A stretch of 64,000 nucleotides of DNA from Inia geoffrensis (taxonomy: Eukaryota; Chordata; Mammalia; Artiodactyla; Iniidae): NCBI GenBank assembly GCA_036417435.1, contig CM070899.1, positions 150,488,237 through 150,552,236 of the forward strand. Reading direction: 5' to 3'. Below, piece after piece: positions 21,961-32,960 of this stretch (the stretch's first letter is position 1; every line of letters begins with the position of its first letter). Both the position numbers and the translations under genes were made by a program. The notes beneath the pieces were generated by a model. That model did not search any database. It was not told the origin of the DNA and saw only the letters and a program-made list of their open reading frames with translations.

Positions 21961-22670
21961 TATATAGAAGGAAACTCCAATCGCCTCTCAGTGGACAAGC
22001 CTCTTGCTAGCAAAGGAAGGTGTCCTGTTCAGGGATATATGACCCATCCCCAAATTACAGGCTTCCTCGTGTTCCGCAGAGTTGTGCTAAGGGAGCTCCC
22101 AGGCACCCTCTGGGGTTGAATGAATGATACATACATAGAAAATGTAGCAAACAAATAAAAATATTCTTAAGTCAAGGGAAAACAAGAAGTTCTGTAACAA
22201 AAGAAGATATATGACAGCATTCTACATGGCTGAGCTGTGAAGCACATTTCCACTCCCATAGTAATGCTCTTACTGACTTGTCCAAAATTATGATTTAACT
22301 CTACCATGAGGATCATGGGGACAGAAAGTGTGCACATTTTGGGAGATGGTGGTGAAAGAGAGCTACATCTTCATTTCCAACACAATGAGAAGTCAATAGA
22401 TAATGCCTAGAACCTAAAAACCAAGAAGTATTACTATGTTCATATATTACTTAAGGATATAGAGATGAATTCCAAATGAAAAAGATACAAGAATTGAAGT
22501 GGTTGCCTCCAGGGAGCAAAAACCAAAGAGAGGCAGGGTTTGATTTGAGAGGTAGAGTAATAAGCCTTAAAGTATAATTGACTCTTTAAGTTGTATTCAC
22601 ACACAGACACATACATACATCTGTGGAAAAACAAAAACTAAATGTTTTTTAAAGTGACAAAGAGGAACCT
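21961..22670. other. Non-coding stretch, possible old L1
   Basis: A-rich; aagtggttgcctccagggag near 22497 resembles L1 3' end text, but I cannot set boundaries. No gene seen. Confidence 0.35.
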
Positions 22671-22674
22671 ATGA

Positions 22675-22898
22675 CACAGCTATAATAAGCAAAACAGTGT
22701 GGCACTGTCATAAAGATAGATATATAGACTAATGGAATGGAATAGGGATCCCAGAAATAAGCCCTTGAATATATGGTCAGATGATTTTCAACAAGGGTGC
22801 CATGCAGTGGAGGCCATTCAATGAAAACAGGACAGTTGCTTCAACAAATGGTACTAGGAAAGCTGGACATCCACAAGCAAAAGAATGAATTTTGGACA
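22675..22898 (+). repeat. L1 ORF2 fragment, sense
   Basis: gacacagctataataagcaa, aacagtgtggcactgtcata, gaatagggatcccagaaata, atgattttcaacaagggtgc and caacaaatggtactaggaaa are L1 ORF2 C-terminal landmarks. Confidence 0.75.
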
Positions 22899-22929
22899 GT
22901 TTGTGACTGGCTTTGAACAGAAGGATAAT

Positions 22930-23330
22930 GGCACCTAGGACCCAGCTTGGGGAATATCTACATTTAATGGCTTGTGAGAAAAGAATGAGTCTACAAAGAA
23001 GACTGAGGAGGAGTGAGCAGAGAGGTAGAAGGAAGTCAGGAGAGAGCAGGGAGCGGGGGACCTGAAGAAGGGAGTGGTCAGCTGTGCCTCCTGCTGTTGA
23101 CAGGTCAGGAGGTCAGTCAAACAGAGAGTAAAAAATCCAACAGATTTGGTTACATGGGAGTTCAAAGGTAACGTCAGCCAAAGCTGTTTCAGTAGACTGA
23201 TGGAGGTGAAAGCCAGTGGTTGAAAATACAAAAGAGAGAAGGGATCACCAATAGGAGGTCCTGAGAAGATAATGGGGTTGGGGGATGCATGGGGTCTCCA
23301 AGGTGAGCTGGAGGACACGCCTCAGAGAGG
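22930..23330 (-). repeat. L2 reverse-transcriptase fragment, antisense
   Basis: Plus-strand text gggagtggtcagctgtgcct, gctgttgacaggtcagga and aacagatttggttacatggg is the reverse of the L2 reverse-transcriptase core. The 127-codon minus frame at 22935-23318 is this relic. The L2 may extend right to about 23640. Confidence 0.6.
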
Positions 23331-23952
23331 GGGAAGGAGGTTCCACTATGGCAACAGGAAGGTTGGGGGAAGAATGAGTGAGGACACTGCTGGGTTTGGA
23401 AGTTGCAGAATCTTAATCTACAGCTTCAATTTTCTCTATAAAATACAGGATTGGTGCAGGAGTGTAGGGGGCTGGCAAAAGAGTTTCTGAAATGATAGGT
23501 TGAGTAAGAGAGAAGGAGAGGGTGAAGACTAGAAGAAAGGCGAGATCCCACTGAGGATGTAGCAGGATGGGAGACAAAGGTGGCCGGAAGGAGAAGCCAT
23601 CGTGGTAGGAAAGCAGGATGCTTGGATTGGGGGTTTGTGGGGATGACAAGCCCAGGATGAGAATCAGGACTGAGTCGTGAGGTGGGACAGGAGAAGCCTA
23701 AAGAATGAGCCTAAAGCCCCTAGACCAACCAGCTCTCCTGAGTCACTGCCCTGCTCTGCAACTAATCACCAATCCGTGGTATCATGGCAGCATGCAAAGG
23801 ACTGAAAACAGAGAGCCAAACAAAGCCTCTGCCCTTTGCAGCCTGTTCCCCAGCCTGAGGGAGTATGTTTTGCACCCAAAAGGTGATCTTAGGGTGGACA
23901 CTGGAAGAGCATCAGTTACATCTGAAATAGAAATTTAAATAAAGTGGGGTGA

Positions 23953-24231
23953 GGGACTTCCCTGGTGGTCCAGTGGTAAAGAATCTGCTTCCAATGCAGG
24001 GGACGCGGGTTCGATCCCTGGTCAGGGAACTAAGATCCCACATGCCACGGGGCAACTAGGCCGGGGCGCCACAACTACAGAGCCCACATGCCCTGGAGCC
24101 TGCGCACCACAACTAGAGAGAAGCCCTCGAGCCACAACGAAAGATCCCGCATGCTGCAAGGAAGATCCCACATGTCGCAACTAAGACCCAACACAGCCAT
24201 AAATAAATAAATAAAATGCTTTTTTAAAAAA
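23953..24231 (+). repeat. CHR-type SINE, long class
   Basis: Complete copy: gggacttccctggtggtcca head, ggttcgatccctggtcaggg (near-perfect box B), several ccacaacta-type units, and an aaataaataaataaaatg tail. The target-site duplication aaagtggggtga occurs before (23941) and after (24233). Confidence 0.96.
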
Positions 24232-24385
24232 GAAAGTGGGGTGATACCCCTATAATTTTAATCGAAAACAAAATAAACTGTGCCATATTTCATCCAGGGA
24301 GGCATGTCAACTAAGATTGGCTCCAGACCCCCCAACTCTGCCTCACCTCGTCTCAATGGTGTTGTCCTTTTAGATAGAGCAGCTG

Positions 24386-24562
24386 CTCTCACACTTAGCA
24401 GTGTGTTGGAATCACCTGGGGAACTTTACAGATACTGTAACCCCTGATCACACCTCCAGAGATCCTGGCTGAATTGCTCTGGGATAGAGCCCGGGCTCCA
24501 GAAGATTTCAAAGTTCTCCAGGTGATACCCGTGTGCAGCCAGGGCTGAGAACCACTGTTTCT
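24386..24562 (+). repeat. MER5-type hAT element
   Basis: gctgctctcacacttagcag, ttggaatcacctggggaact, tttcaaagttctccaggtga and agggctgagaaccactg give the MER5 layout with terminal inverted repeats. Confidence 0.75.
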
Positions 24563-25719
24563 GACCAATTTCAGAGCTAAAGCAGCTGTGCCCCAGTGCC
24601 CAGGCTACCTCCACTTCCAGGGCAACAGCCAGTTGCTGAAGTTTCTGGACCATTCTATGGAACAGCAAACAGGCTCCCCTCTCCTTACAGAACTGCAGGG
24701 CTCTAGCCCAGACCTGAAAGAAAACCATGTAAAGCTGAGCTTGGTTAATGCCTCCAGGGCCTGGATGCCCTGTCTATTGAGCTGGGTTTGCACATTTTGA
24801 GCAATCAGGCTGGACAACGTGCACAGAAGCACTGATCAGGTGGAGGAGGCGGGGAAGAAAGGCCAAATGGCTTCAGGTCTGGTGTGAAATTGGGCAAGAG
24901 GACAGTCAACCCTACTAGGAGGAGCGACCTAGACGGCAAACAAACAGGGCAGGGTGGACCGAGACCAAGTTATGTGGACAGCTCAGCAGTCACAGAATCC
25001 ACCAGACCCAACAGAGCTGCCTTCTCTCAGCACCTCCAGAGACCAAAACTTTCCACTAGGGACAGAGCACTTGGAGACAGCATGACGTAGCCGTCCCAAG
25101 ACAAAGCCAGAAAGTTCACAAGTGTAGGGAACGTGACATGCAGTCTTAACCTCAAGAAGGAATTCATGCTCAGACTCTAACCAGCACGGGGGTATAGCTA
25201 GGCCTCATGGGAGTCTTTGCAGGACAAAGAGAGGCTCCCTGTATCCCCAAACTGCAGCATCCACAGTGGCACCCAGGACCACCAGATTCACCCACTCTTC
25301 CCACAAGGCTCTGTCAGACCCATCTGCACACACGGGGCTGCACTGGCCTGTTTGCTTGTTCAAACAAAACTTGTTCACTGAGGCACCTCAGGGCCCAGCA
25401 GAAGAGCCAGTCGTTACGTGTCTAAGGAACACATGAATGAAAAGGAGAGGATGTATCCATTTTTCTTAAGCAAAGAACCAGTAGCTCTTAGTCGGGGAAG
25501 TTCTCTTCTGGGGGCTTACTCTAGACCTGCAAAATCAGGCCCTTTGAAGGTGGAGCCCTGGCATTGGGTGATTATCATTTCTATTCCTGACTAGGAACCA
25601 ATGCCCAATGACCCAAGGGTCTCATACTTTAGCCAGTACAAGAATCACCAAAGGTTCTCAGTAAAAATGCAGATTTGAACCACAAACCATTTGGGAAAAG
25701 AAATCTAAAAAGTAATATC
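24563..25719. other. Unique non-coding stretch
   Basis: No gene seen. A small MER5-like scrap (caagaatcaccaaaggttct, near 25639) is possible. Confidence 0.4.
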
Positions 25720-26390
25720 ATCAAGTAGCTTCAAAAACACATGATCCGTCCGTGGATGAATGGGTAAACAACCTACAAGCTGATTTTCAACAAAAGGGCC
25801 AAAGTAATTCAACAGGGATAAACTAGTCTTTTCAACAAATGGTGCTGAAAAATCTGAATATCTGTAAGAAAAACAGTTAATCTTAGCTGTTACCTCACAT
25901 CACACAAAAAATAACTCAAGATGTATCACAGACCTAAACATAAAAGTTAAAACTATAAAACTTCTGGAAGAAAACAGGAGAATATCTTTCTGACCTTGGT
26001 AGGCAAAGATTTCTTAGGCGGAACACAAAAATCACTAAGTATACAGAGAAAAAACTGGAAATCTGAACTTTATCAAAATTAAAGACTTCCACTCTTTGAA
26101 ATTCACTGTCAAAGAAATGAAAAGGAAAGCCATAGATTGGGAGAAAGTATTTGCAATATTTATATTCAACAAAGGACTTGTAAAGTTCAGTAAGAACTCT
26201 TAAAGTTCACTAAGAAATTAAACAACACCTCCTACACACACAATGGGCAAAAGATTTGCACAGGCATTTCAGAAAAATATACAAATGATCAATAAGCACA
26301 CCAAAAAATGCTTATTTAGGGAGATGCAAATTGAAACCACAGTGAAGTACCTCTATATATTCATTTAAATAACTAAAATTTACAAGACTG

Positions 26391-26476
26391 ATGTACTAAA
26401 ATTGGAATGATACAGAGAGTAGCACAGCCCCTGTGAAAGGACAGCATGCAAATTTGGGAAGCGTTACATATTTTTT
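26391..26476 (+). pseudogene. U6 snRNA pseudogene
   Basis: tgtactaaaattggaatgat, acagagagtagcacagcccc, a degraded tgtgaaaggacagcatgcaa, atttgggaagcgttacatat and a terminal T run follow U6 spliceosomal RNA from about base 22 to its 3' end with many substitutions. The ACAGAGA box survives, but AGC in the following AGCATGG region is disrupted. No U6 promoter element was recognised upstream; the left flank is L1. It is a 5'-truncated retro-copy. Confidence 0.9.
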
Positions 26477-27186
26477 GACCATAACATTTGTGAAATAACA
26501 TTTGAAGAATTATGTTGGTTTTTAATACAAAATTTAAGAAAATAAAAATGAAAGATTTCAAGTCTACAACTTTACACTTCACTAAATATCTACACTTTAC
26601 ACTAAATATCATTTGGTTCATATTTAGATATTTCTATAGTTAAAACTACTAGTATTTTCAATCTTCCGGTAATATTAAAGTATCACCTTTGTACATCAAT
26701 TATCATGAACTTTTTTGTGTGTGTGTGGTACGCGGGCCTCTCACTGTTGTGGCCTCTCCTGTTGCGGAGCACAGGCTCCGGAGGCGCAGGCTCAGTGGCC
26801 ATGGCTCACAGGCCCAACCGCTCCGCGGCATGTGAGATCCTCCCAGACCGGGGCACGAACCCATGTCCCCTGCAACGGCAGGCGGACTCTCAATCACTGC
26901 GCCACCAGGGAAGCCCTATCATGAACTTTTTAACTTTTTTTTTTTTGGAAAAAAAGAAGCATTTTTTTAACAAGTAAGTGTTTTTCGGAATTTACGTGTG
27001 TACTACATATATTCAGTATATTTATTATATATAGTACATATATATTTATTAAATATAACCTATAACTAACTCTAGCATAAATACGTATATTTATTATAGA
27101 TTATATATAATATATAGATCATAACTTTTTAATTAAAGTTGAATTATATATTTTTATTTATTACATATACATATATAATAAATAAA
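26477..27186. other. AT-rich rest of the U6-bearing insertion
   Basis: Sequence between the U6 copy and the point where the L1 resumes. It holds one SINE (26711-26917) and a long A/T-rich region of TATATA-type text (about 26990-27185). Origin of the non-SINE part (about 500 bp) is not recognised. It may be the 3' partner of a chimeric U6 retro-copy or later additions. Confidence 0.5.
26711..26917 (-). repeat. CHR-type SINE, short class
   Basis: Antisense full copy with a gtgtgtgtg-rich remnant of the A-tail side, a cgcgggcctctcactgttgt body and a gccaccagggaagccc head. The duplication tatcatgaactttttt flanks it at 26701 and 26917. Confidence 0.96.
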
Positions 27187-27610
27187 AGATTGACAAAATC
27201 AAGTGTTGGTGGGAACGTGAAGCAACTGGAACTCTTGTACAATGTTCATGGGAATCCAAAATAGTACAACCACTTTGGGAAAGAGCTTGATAGTTTCCTA
27301 TTAAGTTAAACATATACTTATAGTATAACTCAACAATTCCACCCCTTGATATTTACCCAAGAGAAATAAAATACATGTATACGCACATACACACACACAC
27401 AGAAACTTGTTCATAACAGCTTTATTCATAATACTCTGAATCTAGAAACAATTCAAATATTCATCAATAGGTAAAATGAATAAACAAATTGTGGAATATC
27501 CATACAGTGAAATACAACTAGAAATAAGAAAAATGAACTATGAACACAAATATCATGGAGGAATATTAAAATCAAGCTGAACAAAAGAAATCAGACACAA
27601 AAAATTGCAT

Positions 27611-28084
27611 ACTACATGCATTAATTTCCTAGAGCTGCTGTGAAAAATTACCACAACCTTGGTGGCTTAAAACAACAGAAATTTATTCTCTCAGAGTTCT
27701 GAATGCCAGAAGACCGAAATCAAGATGTCGGCATGGCTGCACTCCCTTCGGAGGCTCTGGGAGAGATTCCATTCCTTGCCTCTTCCAGCTTCTGGTGGCT
27801 GCCAGTATTCCTTGGCTTATGGCCACATCACTCTAATCTTTGCCTCCGTCTTCACACTGATTTCCCCCTGTGTGTGTGTGGTATTCAATCTCCCTCTACT
27901 TCTCTCTTATAAAAACATTTGTGATGGCACTTAGGACCCACCCAGATAATCCAGAAATATTTTCTTATCTCAAAATCATTAACTTAATCCCATCTGCAGA
28001 GACACTTTTTCCAAATAAGGTAACATTTACAGGTTCCAAGGATTAGGACACATCTTTGGGACTACCATTCAAGCTACCACATCA
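27611..28084 (-). repeat. MaLR/ERVL-type LTR, antisense
   Basis: Reverse complement of a MaLR-like LTR: ttaatttcctagagctgctg, ggtggcttaaaacaacagaa, atttattctctcagagttct, gtgtgtgtggtattcaatct-like text, tccaaataaggtaacattta and accattcaagctaccaca. The neighbouring L1 text picks up immediately on both sides, so it inserted into that L1. Confidence 0.8.
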
Positions 28085-28334
28085 CAAGTTTCCATTTATA
28101 TGAAATTCTGGAACAAATCTGTAGAACCAAATAGAAGTGGTCATCTGGAGCCAAGTGGGATAGTTGATTGACTGCAAAGGAGCAAAAGTGAACTTTCTGG
28201 TGTGAAATAAATGCTCTATATCATGATGGAAATGATGGTTACATGACTGTGTAAATTTACCAAAACTCATCAAATTTTATTACAATGGGTACATTTTGTT
28301 ATGCATAAATTATGCTTCGTTAACATTAATTTTT

Positions 28335-28511
28335 TTTGATGTGGACCATTTTTAAAGTCTTCATTGAATTTATTACAATACTGCTTCTGTTTTATGTTTT
28401 GGTTTTTTGGCCGCGAGGCATGTGGGATCTTAGCTCCCTGACCAGGGATTGAACCCGCCCTCCCTGCACTGGAAGGAAAAGTCTTAACCACTAGACAGCC
28501 AGGGAAGTCCC
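28335..28511 (-). repeat. CHR-type SINE with alternative tail
   Basis: Antisense. The tRNA head gccagggaagtccc is on the right, with ctccctgaccagggattgaaccc (box B region) and ggccgcgaggcatgtgggat. The tail part gatgtggaccatttttaaag differs from the other copies, pointing to a distinct subfamily. The duplication aacattaattttt (28322) / aacagtaatttta (28512) flanks it. Confidence 0.85.
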
Positions 28512-30499
28512 AACAGTAATTTTAAAAGAAAGCAAAAATGTGAAGATTTGGGGGGCCAACCTTGGAAAGTCAGATTTGGCAAGTCTGGGGTGAATTCTAA
28601 ACAAACAGCCCAAATACCTGGAAGGCAGGTGGTCCTGGAATGTCCCTGGAGAAGCAGCACTCTGGAAGATGGGGAAAGGACCCACCACGTCCTGCTGCCT
28701 TCCCCTTGGCTTCTCAGATACCTGAGAGCCAGGTGCTGAGCTGGGAGTCCCCTGTGGTGGGGTCCTGTCCACAGAGAGATCAGGCTGTTGGGAGAGACAG
28801 CCATAACTAACTCGAGCACAAGGCACCTATGACAAGAACTGACAGATATAGAATCATAGAAGAAGGTATATTTTGACCCTAGATTACGGTAGAACTCTCT
28901 AGATGGGGTAGCATTTGAGCTGGACCCTGACAATGGGGCAGGGTTTTTACATGCAGAAATACCAATGCCAGTTTCCTCTTGCTCAGAACCCCTTAGTGTG
29001 TCCTGAGTCTTCTTGGCCCCTTCCCCATCTGAGTCAAGCTTACTCAGGGTGGCCTCTCCAGGCATTCTATTCTGCCTCCTGTCTTCTGCCCACACTATGC
29101 CATGTGCCAGTCATGCCAATGCCTTCTCTAGATTCGTCACCAACAAAGCCCCAACGACAAGACATGACCTTCAATAAGGCCCCTGTTGTAGACAAGCTGC
29201 CTGGTTGTCCCTTCTCTTGACTCCTCCACCCCAGGTTCCAATCCACAGCTCCAGCCAGGTGTTCATGTTCCCAGGGTTCTACTTCCTTGACTTGAATCAT
29301 TGGTCCCTTCCTGCATCTTTTCTATCTCTGGTTCCTCATGAAGCCTTTACCTGCCTCCAGGTGAGCCCTATCTTACATAGCGCAGGGGTGCTATGGATGG
29401 TTAGGCCTTCTCCTATGACCTGGCTCTTGATCCCAACCTCCACTCCCCATTCCTGGCTCTTCCTAGGCCACAGTATTTCAACTCCCAGATTCTCACAGAT
29501 GGACCCAGGCCAAGGCCCCATGGCTTCCCTGGACCAAAAATGAAGCAATTTGAGGCTTCTCAGGCCTTAGTCCCAGCACAAACCCTTGGATTTTGTTCTG
29601 TGTGCCCTGCCTAAGGAGGCAGCTTGGAATCTCTTAGCCTATATTCTCCCCTTGTCCCAATAAGCCAGGAAGCTTCTCCCTCCTTTGCTGAGTGAGGAAG
29701 GGCAGGCTTCCTGGAGCCAGGGCCAAGCCGCAACTAGGAAAGTGGAGCCCTGTGGCTCCAGGTATGCCTCCCTGCATCCTTGCTCTCACTGCACAAGATG
29801 CTCCATTCTTTTCTTATAATCATTCCTTGTTTGTATCAGTTTTAGGTGTCATCAGAGCTCCTCACTGACCAGCTGAGCAGGTAAGCCTGCAAGAGGTCCC
29901 CAAATGGGAATAGCTGGCAAGACCACAACCAACTCCAGTGATGCCTCCACCTTTTGGAGAGCCCAGTGGCCTCCAAAACCTGGTCCAAGAAGACATGGAA
30001 GAAAGCTATGGGGAAGGAAAGGGGCCTTCTGCAGAGCTAACAATCCTAGAGTGAAGAGAAGCCCTCACCCTGGCAAGCACACTGAACCCACCACCTTGTG
30101 TCAAAGACTTGAACACATCTTAAGTGGGGCCTCCAGGTCCCAAATGCCCAGGTAAGGAACACAAGGAGGAGGCTGCCCTCCTTTCTTTCCAGAGGAGTGG
30201 GTCTAGACCACAGGCAAAAGGGCACTAAATGGGGTTCCACCAAATGTCCAAGACACTTGTCAGAGTATGAAGGCTGTTCTGGCAAAAAGGATCCAATAAT
30301 GGGGCCATCCAGGCTGCACTCCCAGGCCCCCATGCATCATATCACCCTTACCTACTCTGGGAGATATTCTGACCCCTAAAGAAGTGATCCCAGGGACCAA
30401 AATAGCCAGGTGGAACCCAAACCTTATTCGACCACTGAGATACTGACTAGAGACAGTAATCATGCCTTTCACAATATTCCAGCTTTTCATCCACCTGGC
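28512..30499. other. Unique stretch, no gene recognised
   Basis: The longest frame in the window apart from the CpG island (28484-29095, minus, 203 codons) lies here. It runs through the SINE edge and through L2-like antisense text near 28900 (gcatttgagctggaccctga), so it is not a gene. No splice-flanked exon with a recognisable motif was found. Confidence 0.4.
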
Positions 30500-30842
30500 A
30501 CATAGGATTACACTTCCTCTCCCACAGGAGCTGGGTGGGATCACCTGACTAGTTCTAGCCAGTAAGTTGTAACCAGAAGTGACGTGTGCCAGTTCTGGGC
30601 TGGAGCATTTAACTACTGATATACAATATTCCAGGGCTCTCTTCCCGCCTCTGCCATGGAAACCTGCAATATTCCAGATGGTGGCTGCTCCATCAGCCTG
30701 ACCTGGAGGATAATGACCTGGTGCAAAGCTCCCAACTATCCACAGTGGACGTGGGCAAAAACTAAATCTTTATTATTTCAAGTCACTGAGATTTGGGGAC
30801 TGTTGTTACTGAAGCATAACCCAGCCTATCCTGACTGAAACA
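30500..30842 (+). repeat. LTR-like repeat (ERVL type)
   Basis: ggtgggatcacctgactagt, gaagtgacgtgtgccagttc, ctggagcatttaactactga, ccagatggtggctgctccat and ttatttcaagtcactgagat followed by gcataacccagcctatcctg form a common mammalian LTR pattern. Family not named. Confidence 0.6.
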
Positions 30843-31720
30843 TGGGCCAAAGGCCAACCAGCACAGAACAAGTTCAATATCACTCTTCCCAGTGACCCAT
30901 GCTGCTTTGCTTCCCCATCATCCACTTTTAATTTTGGGTCCAAGTCAACAGCTCAGTCCTAACACAATGAAAGAGTAAGGATTCCACAGAATCCTGCCCA
31001 GCTTGAAGACTCCAAATCTATAATCTTCTCTGAGTCAAAGATGCCAACTCTTCCGGATTTGGTAGATTCTGGTTCAGTGTTAGAGTCAGGGTTAGGCAGC
31101 TACAGGTGGCAAACTTTAGGCTGCCAAGCAAATGCCAGAAGTCAAACCATGACATATGAACTGACGTCTGACGTCAGACTCCGGAGCTCGAACACTTCTT
31201 GCCAGGTTTGATTAAAGAAAAGCTAACTTTACATCTTCTGTGGTTTCATCTTGGAAAAGGAGAGCTCCCATCTGTGGGTCCTGACTTGACGGCCCTGCTG
31301 GGTCATCATCTTCAGCTTCACGTCCTAATGCATCTTAGTGGTACTCCTCTTCTCCCATCAATTGTCTAACTTGCTATCTCATGCGATTTGTAGCTTCTAG
31401 TCATTTTTGCTCCCCACCCTTGCCAGCTCAAGCCTCAGCCCATGGTCTTGGCCTGTCATCACCCTTCTCTCCTGTCATTTAGACTTCTCCTAACCCCACC
31501 ATGCCCAGGAAATTCTCCTGGCTGATAGAGGCTGGCTGATCGGTACAGAGGCCTCACCCTACACACCCCTAGAGATTTTATACCTTACACATCTTTACTG
31601 TCTTATATAGCTCTAATTTGACTCTTTCAACCAAGTGGACAGGGAGGGGGAAAGGATAAATGAATGTTTATGAGCCCCTGCAATGAGCTAGTTGCTCTCC
31701 TTCACTCACTTCTCATTCAA
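30843..31720. other. Unique non-coding stretch with palindromic CRE
   Basis: No gene or clear repeat. It contains a 14 bp perfect palindrome around TGACGTCA at 31166-31179. Confidence 0.45.
31166..31179. promoter_or_regulatory. Palindromic CRE-like site
   Basis: gtctgacgtcagac is its own reverse complement and holds a full cAMP-response-element core (TGACGTCA), with a half-site tgacgt immediately upstream at 31162. The CpG in an otherwise CpG-poor region is retained. Activity is not shown. Confidence 0.45.
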
Positions 31721-31724
31721 GCAG

Positions 31725-31965
31725 GATGGTGAGAGGTTAAAGGCACAATCTCTGGGACCTAATTGTCTGGCATTGAATCTCTGCTCTGCTGTTCACTAGC
31801 AAGGGGCTTGACCTCTCTGGGACTCAGTTTCTTTTTTTGTAAAACAGGAATAAGTTGTGAGGGGCATTAACAAACAGTAAGATTACTATGGTTACTAAAT
31901 GAGTTACTAGACATAAAATGCTTAGAACAGTGCCTAACACAGAGTGCTCAACGCATGTGAGTTAT
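31725..31965 (+). repeat. MIR, sense
   Basis: gagaggttaaaggcacaatc, gcattgaatctctgctctgc, cttgacctctctgggactca, gtttctttttttgtaaaac and aatgcttagaacagtgccta in MIR order. Confidence 0.85.
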
Positions 31966-32029
31966 TATGATTCACTTCTAGATTCTCTAAATGTGCCAGA
32001 CACAGCAGATACAAAGGAGAGCATACTAG

Positions 32030-32810
32030 ACCTACTCATTCATTCAACAAATATCGATTGGGAGGCTGCAATGCCCCACACTGAGATGGGAGCTGACGAT
32101 ATGTGTCCCTACCCTCCTGAAGCTCAGAGTCTGGTAAGAGAGGGCGGTGGACACTACACAAGTAAACAGCTCAAAATACACACCAGCAAGGCGTGGCCTA
32201 GCACAGGAAGGGAAGGAATGAGATGCCGTAATAGAAACTGGGGGAGGCAGAGAAGTTGGGTGGTCAGGCAAGGCCTCTCTGATATTTAAAGTACAATCTG
32301 AGGGACTTCCCTGGTGGCGCAGTGGTTAAGAACCCGCCTACCAATGCAGGGGACATGGATTTGAGCCCTGGTCTGGGAAGATCCCACATGCCGCGGAGCA
32401 ACTAAGCCCGTGCGCCACAACTACTGAGCCCATGCGCCACAACTACTGAAGCCCACGTGCCTAGAGCCTGTGCCTGGCAACGAGAGAAGCCACCGCAATG
32501 AGAAGCCCGCACACGGGAACGACGTGGAGCCCCTGCTCACCGCAACTAGAGAAAGCTCGCGTGCAGCAACGAAGACCCAACGCAGCCAAAAATAAATCAA
32601 TCTATAAAAAAAATAATAAAGTACAATCTGAAGATGAAATGGAGCCAAAACACAGAGGGGAAGAGTAAGGTGACTCGTGGGGAGATGAGGTGAGAGAGGC
32701 AGGGCCTGGTTGCTCAAGCTCTGTTGGCCGTGGTGTCCTGAATGCAACCAGAAACCACTAGATGGTTGTAAGCAGAGAAGCAGCAGGATCCCATCTGCAT
32801 CTTTCTATGG
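32030..32810 (-). repeat. L2 LINE fragment, antisense
   Basis: cattcattcaacaaatatcg (L2 3' end in reverse), then ctccctacc-type coding-reverse text, gtggtcaggcaaggcctctc and, after the SINE at 32302-32617, gaagcagcaggatccc. The SINE split is clean. Confidence 0.8.
32302..32617 (+). repeat. CHR-type SINE, long class
   Basis: Complete copy: gggacttccctggtggcgca head, tttgagccctggtctgggaa, two tandem gcgccacaactactgagccc-type units, and an aaaataaatcaatctataaa tail. The duplication aaagtacaatctgag (32288) / aaagtacaatctgaa (32618) flanks it. Confidence 0.97.
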
Positions 32811-32814
32811 GAAT

Positions 32815-32930
32815 ATTGAAATTACTCTTTTACTAAGGAGGAAACTGAGGTCCAAGGTCACATCGTTGGTAAAGGGTACAGCTGGACCTAGAACAGTTCA
32901 CATAAGGCCGATCTCATGGAACTTGCCAGT
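32815..32930 (-). repeat. MIR fragment, antisense
   Basis: gaggaaactgaggtccaagg, tcacatcgttggtaaagg and agctggacctagaaca follow the antisense MIR core. Confidence 0.65.
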
Positions 32931-32960
32931 TCGCCCTGCACTGCTCATTCACCCCTGTCC

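Larger units (their letters stand above)
25720..28334 (+). repeat. L1 LINE 3' portion, split by nested insertions
   Basis: Sense L1. The ORF2 C-terminal region is at 25750-26390 (gattttcaacaaaagggcca, gatgtatcacagacctaaac, cataaaagttaaaactataa, gggagatgcaaattgaaacc). After a foreign block it resumes at 27187 with gattgacaaaatcaagtgtt, ggtgggaacgtgaagcaact and acaattccaccccttgatat. It breaks again at about 27615 for an LTR and ends in 3' UTR text at 28085-28334 (tccatttatatgaaattctg, gattgactgcaaaggagca). The parts join in correct consensus order, so this was one insertion. Confidence 0.85.

Noticed and set aside
28484..29095. 203-codon minus-strand frame
   Set aside because: It begins in unique sequence, passes L2-like antisense text and ends inside a SINE head. 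No domain or splice support.
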